Shown here in pieces: positions 7,068 through 8,383 of a stretch of 8,383 nt of DNA. Origin of the DNA: Planctomycetota bacterium (GTDB lineage: Bacteria; Planctomycetota; Phycisphaerae; UBA1845); contig JAJRUK010000151.1 in the NCBI GenBank assembly GCA_024277835.1, forward strand, positions 1 through 8,383. The letters run 5' to 3'. The notes under the pieces were generated by a model. It searched no databases. It saw only the letters and a list, made by a program, of their open reading frames with translations, and was not told where the DNA came from. How positions within the stretch are numbered: the stretch's first letter is position 1; each line of letters starts with the position of its first letter. The translations under genes were made by a program, and so were the position numbers.

Positions 7068-7588
7068 TCTGCCACCTCCATCGGACGAAGGTCCGCAATC
7101 GCCGTCCGATCCGAATCCGCCCCGCAGCAAAGCGCGATCGCCAGCGCATCGGCTACGTCCGGCGGTTCGGGAATTTCAGAAAGACCAAGCGTCGTCTGAA
7201 TCGCTCGTTGAACCTGATCCTTGGTCGCTCGACCGTTACCCGTCAGGTATCGCTTAACCTGGGTGGCTGCGTAACTGCGAACCGGAATCCCACGACGCGA
7301 TGCCACAAGCAACATCACGCCCCGAGCATGGCCCATCAAGATCGCCGTCCGCGGATGTTTGTAATGAGCGTAAAGCTGTTCAACCGCGACTATATCTGGT
7401 TTATGCTCAGATAAGATTGCGTCCAGATCGGATTCGATCGCTACCAGCCGCGTTTCAAGAGGTGCTTTCGCGTCGAACCGGCAAACGCCAGCGTCAACCA
7501 CAACCGGCTCCCGCGATCCGCAAGTGCGCACCACACCATAACCGGTAATCAAAAGCCCAGGATCAATTCCGCAAACCACCGCATCCAT
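7064..7588 (-). CDS. ruvC: Crossover junction endodeoxyribonuclease RuvC
   Basis: This encodes 174 residues from ATG 7588 (E. coli RuvC has 173). RuvC is the dimeric Holliday-junction resolvase that makes paired nicks. The four catalytic acids are present: Asp9 in CGIDPGLLITGYG, Glu70 in IVAVEQLYAH, and Asp144 and Asp147 in DVADALAIAL. GHARGVMLL and QVKRYLTGNGRATKDQVQ are typical family blocks. The open frame continues to 7681, but those extra 31 codons run into the inverted-repeat spacer and encode no conserved sequence. GGAGG at 7600-7604 is 11 bases before 7588, slightly long but usable. An in-frame ATG at 7606 has no site and itself overlaps the GGAGG. The gene runs into ruvA with a 4-base overlap. 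Confidence 0.97.
   Translation of the reverse strand: MDAVVCGIDPGLLITGYGVVRTCGSREPVVVDAGVCRFDAKAPLETRLVAIESDLDAILSEHKPDIVAVEQLYAHYKHPRTAILMGHARGVMLLVASRRGIPVRSYAATQVKRYLTGNGRATKDQVQRAIQTTLGLSEIPEPPDVADALAIALCCGADSDRTAIADLRPMEVAE
7075..7079 (-). promoter_or_regulatory. Ribosome binding site for ruvA inside the 3' end of ruvC
   Basis: On the minus strand GGAGG stands 7 bases before the ATG at 7067. It fixes the ruvA start against the longer open frame reaching 7130. Confidence 0.8.
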
Positions 7589-7599
7589 ACGGTCTACAC

Positions 7600-7604
7600 C
7601 CTCC
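7600..7604 (-). promoter_or_regulatory. Ribosome binding site for ruvC
   Basis: On the minus strand GGAGG lies 11 bases before the ATG at 7588. It supports the 174-residue start over the longer open frame. Confidence 0.5.
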
Positions 7605-7649
7605 ATCGCAAAAAGTCCGCGGACAACGTTCGATCGCTCAGGAAAAACA

Positions 7650-7727
7650 GAGCCGCGCCCGTAAGGAAGCGATTTCTCCACTCACGCTACGGACTCTCGA
7701 ACGTTCGCTCCCTAACGGTCGCAGCTC
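7650..7727. repeat. Imperfect long inverted repeat (REP-like) upstream of ruvC
   Basis: The left arm at 7651-7671 (agccgcgcccgtaaggaagc, then g) and the right arm at 7706-7726 (cgctccctaacggtcgcagc, then t) are reverse complements at 17 of 21 positions. One further pair is formed by g7650/c7727. The arms flank 34 bases that include ctcacgctacggactc and a perfect 10-base palindrome, cgaacgttcg (7698-7707), which shares two bases with the right arm. There is no T-run, so a simple intrinsic terminator is unlikely. From memory, elements with CTCCCTAACGGTCGC and CTCACGCTACGG cores are dispersed in planctomycete genomes; that is recall, not a search. The left arm lies in the untranslated extension of the ruvC frame. 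Confidence 0.65.
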
Positions 7728-7777
7728 GGAAAGAACGGCGTTCGCGTCTACACGGCAAACGCAGTCACCAAACGCGT

Positions 7778-8221
7778 TCAATGAGGATCCAACCGAGATC
7801 GCGACCGCAACTTTCTCGACTTGTGCTTTCCCTTACGCGCTTTCTTGGCCGCCGCCTTTTTCTTATTTACATGCTTTTTCTGGATTTTGGTTCTGGCTGG
7901 CGCATGCTGTTTCGACACACCCCTCGTCCTGTGTGGCCCCGCTACTGGAGCACGATACGACCTCGCCGACGCCGTCAGCCATCGACCGCCCCGGAAAACA
8001 TGCCCGCAATTAGGCCCATGACGATGACCCGAGAGAACAATAACCCGCGACCCGTTCCAGAAGTGGTCAGGGCAGAGGTTCGTGCAAATGTGCGTCTGGT
8101 CAACATAAACGACGCGCCGACGGGGTATGGGGTGATCTTCACGGACGACAACGTGCCTGCCCCCGCAACCGCTCACCAAGACCGCAACAAGACATAGTGG
8201 TAAAATATGAAGTTGACGCAT
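7778..8221 (-). CDS. Small Cys/His-rich lipoprotein with a Lys/Arg-rich C-terminal tail
   Basis: This encodes 147 residues from ATG 8221. The frame is open to 8332, but 8221 has a strong GGAGGAG just upstream and starts a lipoprotein signal: MRQLHILPLCLVAVLVSGCG, with lipobox VSGC and lipidated Cys19. Residues 44-74 hold a compact cluster HICTNLCPDHFWNG and HRHGPNCGH (Cys46, Cys50, Cys72 and His44, His53, His66, His68, His74), which could bind metal. The tail is extremely basic: 18 Lys/Arg among residues 110-143, with AAAKKARKGK-like runs reminiscent of histone-H1-type tails but here on an exported protein. No family is recognised. It may sit at the envelope and interact with anionic polymers; this is inference. 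It is upstream of ruvC on the same strand, separated by 189 bases containing an inverted repeat, so co-transcription with ruvCAB is uncertain. Confidence 0.8.
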   Translation of the reverse strand: MRQLHILPLCLVAVLVSGCGGRHVVVREDHPIPRRRVVYVDQTHICTNLCPDHFWNGSRVIVLSGHRHGPNCGHVFRGGRWLTASARSYRAPVAGPHRTRGVSKQHAPARTKIQKKHVNKKKAAAKKARKGKHKSRKLRSRSRLDPH

Positions 8222-8224
8222 AAT

Positions 8225-8231
8225 CTCCTCC
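8225..8231 (-). promoter_or_regulatory. Ribosome binding site for the lipoprotein gene
   Basis: On the minus strand GGAGGAG ends 3 bases before the ATG at 8221, so the GGAGG core has 5-base spacing. It is the strongest Shine-Dalgarno match in the window and decides the start against the frame open to 8332. Confidence 0.8.
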
Positions 8232-8294
8232 GTACCCTTCGCTTGCCCATCCGAACACACCGCTACCGCATGATTCGACAAATCACGCACCCAC

Positions 8295-8324
8295 AGGTTA
8301 GCACTGGCGTCGAAAAATGTCGAA
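8295..8324 (-). promoter_or_regulatory. Candidate sigma70-like promoter for the lipoprotein gene
   Basis: On the minus strand TTCGAC (8319-8324) and TAACCT (8295-8300) are separated by 18 bases. TG stands one base before the -10 element, giving an extended -10. The match to consensus is only moderate. The position, about 70 bases before the start codon, is plausible. Confidence 0.35.
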
Positions 8325-8343
8325 ACATCCACCCTCCGTGTGG

Positions 8344-8362
8344 CACCGGCATCCAGCCGGTG
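8344..8362. repeat. Perfect 7-bp GC-rich hairpin at the right edge
   Basis: CACCGGC, loop ATCCA, GCCGGTG form a perfect stem-loop. No T-run follows on either strand, so it is more like a dispersed palindromic repeat unit than a terminator. The rest of 8222-8383 holds the lipoprotein gene's upstream region and no further gene. Confidence 0.6.
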
Positions 8363-8383
8363 AGAATCTCGCCCCCCGCTAGA

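Noticed and set aside
7589..7681. Longer ruvC reading 205 residues
   Set aside because: The extra 31 codons cross the left arm of the inverted repeat. RuvC normally begins a few residues before the first catalytic Asp, as it does from 7588.
7781..8197. 138-codon plus-strand frame opposite the lipoprotein
   Set aside because: It has no signal or domain, and the opposite strand has a ribosome binding site, signal peptide and lipobox.
8222..8332. 37-residue N-terminal extension of the lipoprotein
   Set aside because: The strong GGAGGAG and the lipoprotein signal both point to ATG 8221. The extension crosses the candidate promoter.
1..8383. CRISPR array, tRNA, rRNA, insertion sequence or toxin-antitoxin/defence cassette
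   Set aside because: I found no regularly spaced repeats, tRNA-like cloverleaf, transposase or nuclease-antitoxin motifs. The inverted repeat at 7650-7727 encloses no transposase.

Overview
The window looks like chromosomal DNA from a member of the Planctomycetota or a close relative. This is inferred from four things: RuvA has an enlarged acidic-pin loop of a kind I associate with planctomycetes; the two phosphodiesterase-like genes are of the YIGPGAG-anchored type; there are GC-rich palindromic spacers of the CTCCCTAACGGTCGC type; and Shine-Dalgarno use is patchy. No phage, transposon, CRISPR, rRNA or tRNA signature was seen. The sequence is moderately GC-rich, with one clearly AT-rich spacer (about 6330-6434).

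Left part (1-2921, minus strand): two adjacent paralogous genes for exported alkaline-phosphatase-superfamily enzymes (type I phosphodiesterase / nucleotide pyrophosphatase fold). The first in transcription order (738-2921) is complete and has an N-terminal membrane module. The second (728 to beyond base 1) starts 9 bases after the first one's stop, has a lipoprotein-like signal, and is cut by the window edge.

Middle (3134-4603, plus strand): a secreted M28-family zinc peptidase resembling carboxypeptidase Q. It diverges from the phosphodiesterase pair across a 212-bp spacer and converges with the leftward gene cluster on its right.

Right part (4653-8221, minus strand): a same-strand run consisting of a small Cys/His-rich lipoprotein with a Lys/Arg-rich tail, ruvC, ruvA, ruvB, a possible 31-codon ORF, and a DUF4234-like multi-pass membrane protein. 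ruvC and ruvA overlap by an ATGA. RuvA and RuvB form the Holliday-junction branch-migration motor and RuvC is the resolvase, so this is a complete RuvABC locus. The lipoprotein is separated from ruvC by a spacer with a long imperfect inverted repeat and may be its own transcription unit.

No gene-free stretch exceeds 300 bases. The longest spacers are 2922-3133, 7589-7777 and 8222-8383; their contents are described below. I found no clear new defence or mobile system. The most worthwhile leads are the tandem, differently anchored phosphodiesterases, the altered RuvA pin loop, the Cys/His lipoprotein, the possible small ORF after ruvB and the palindromic spacer elements.
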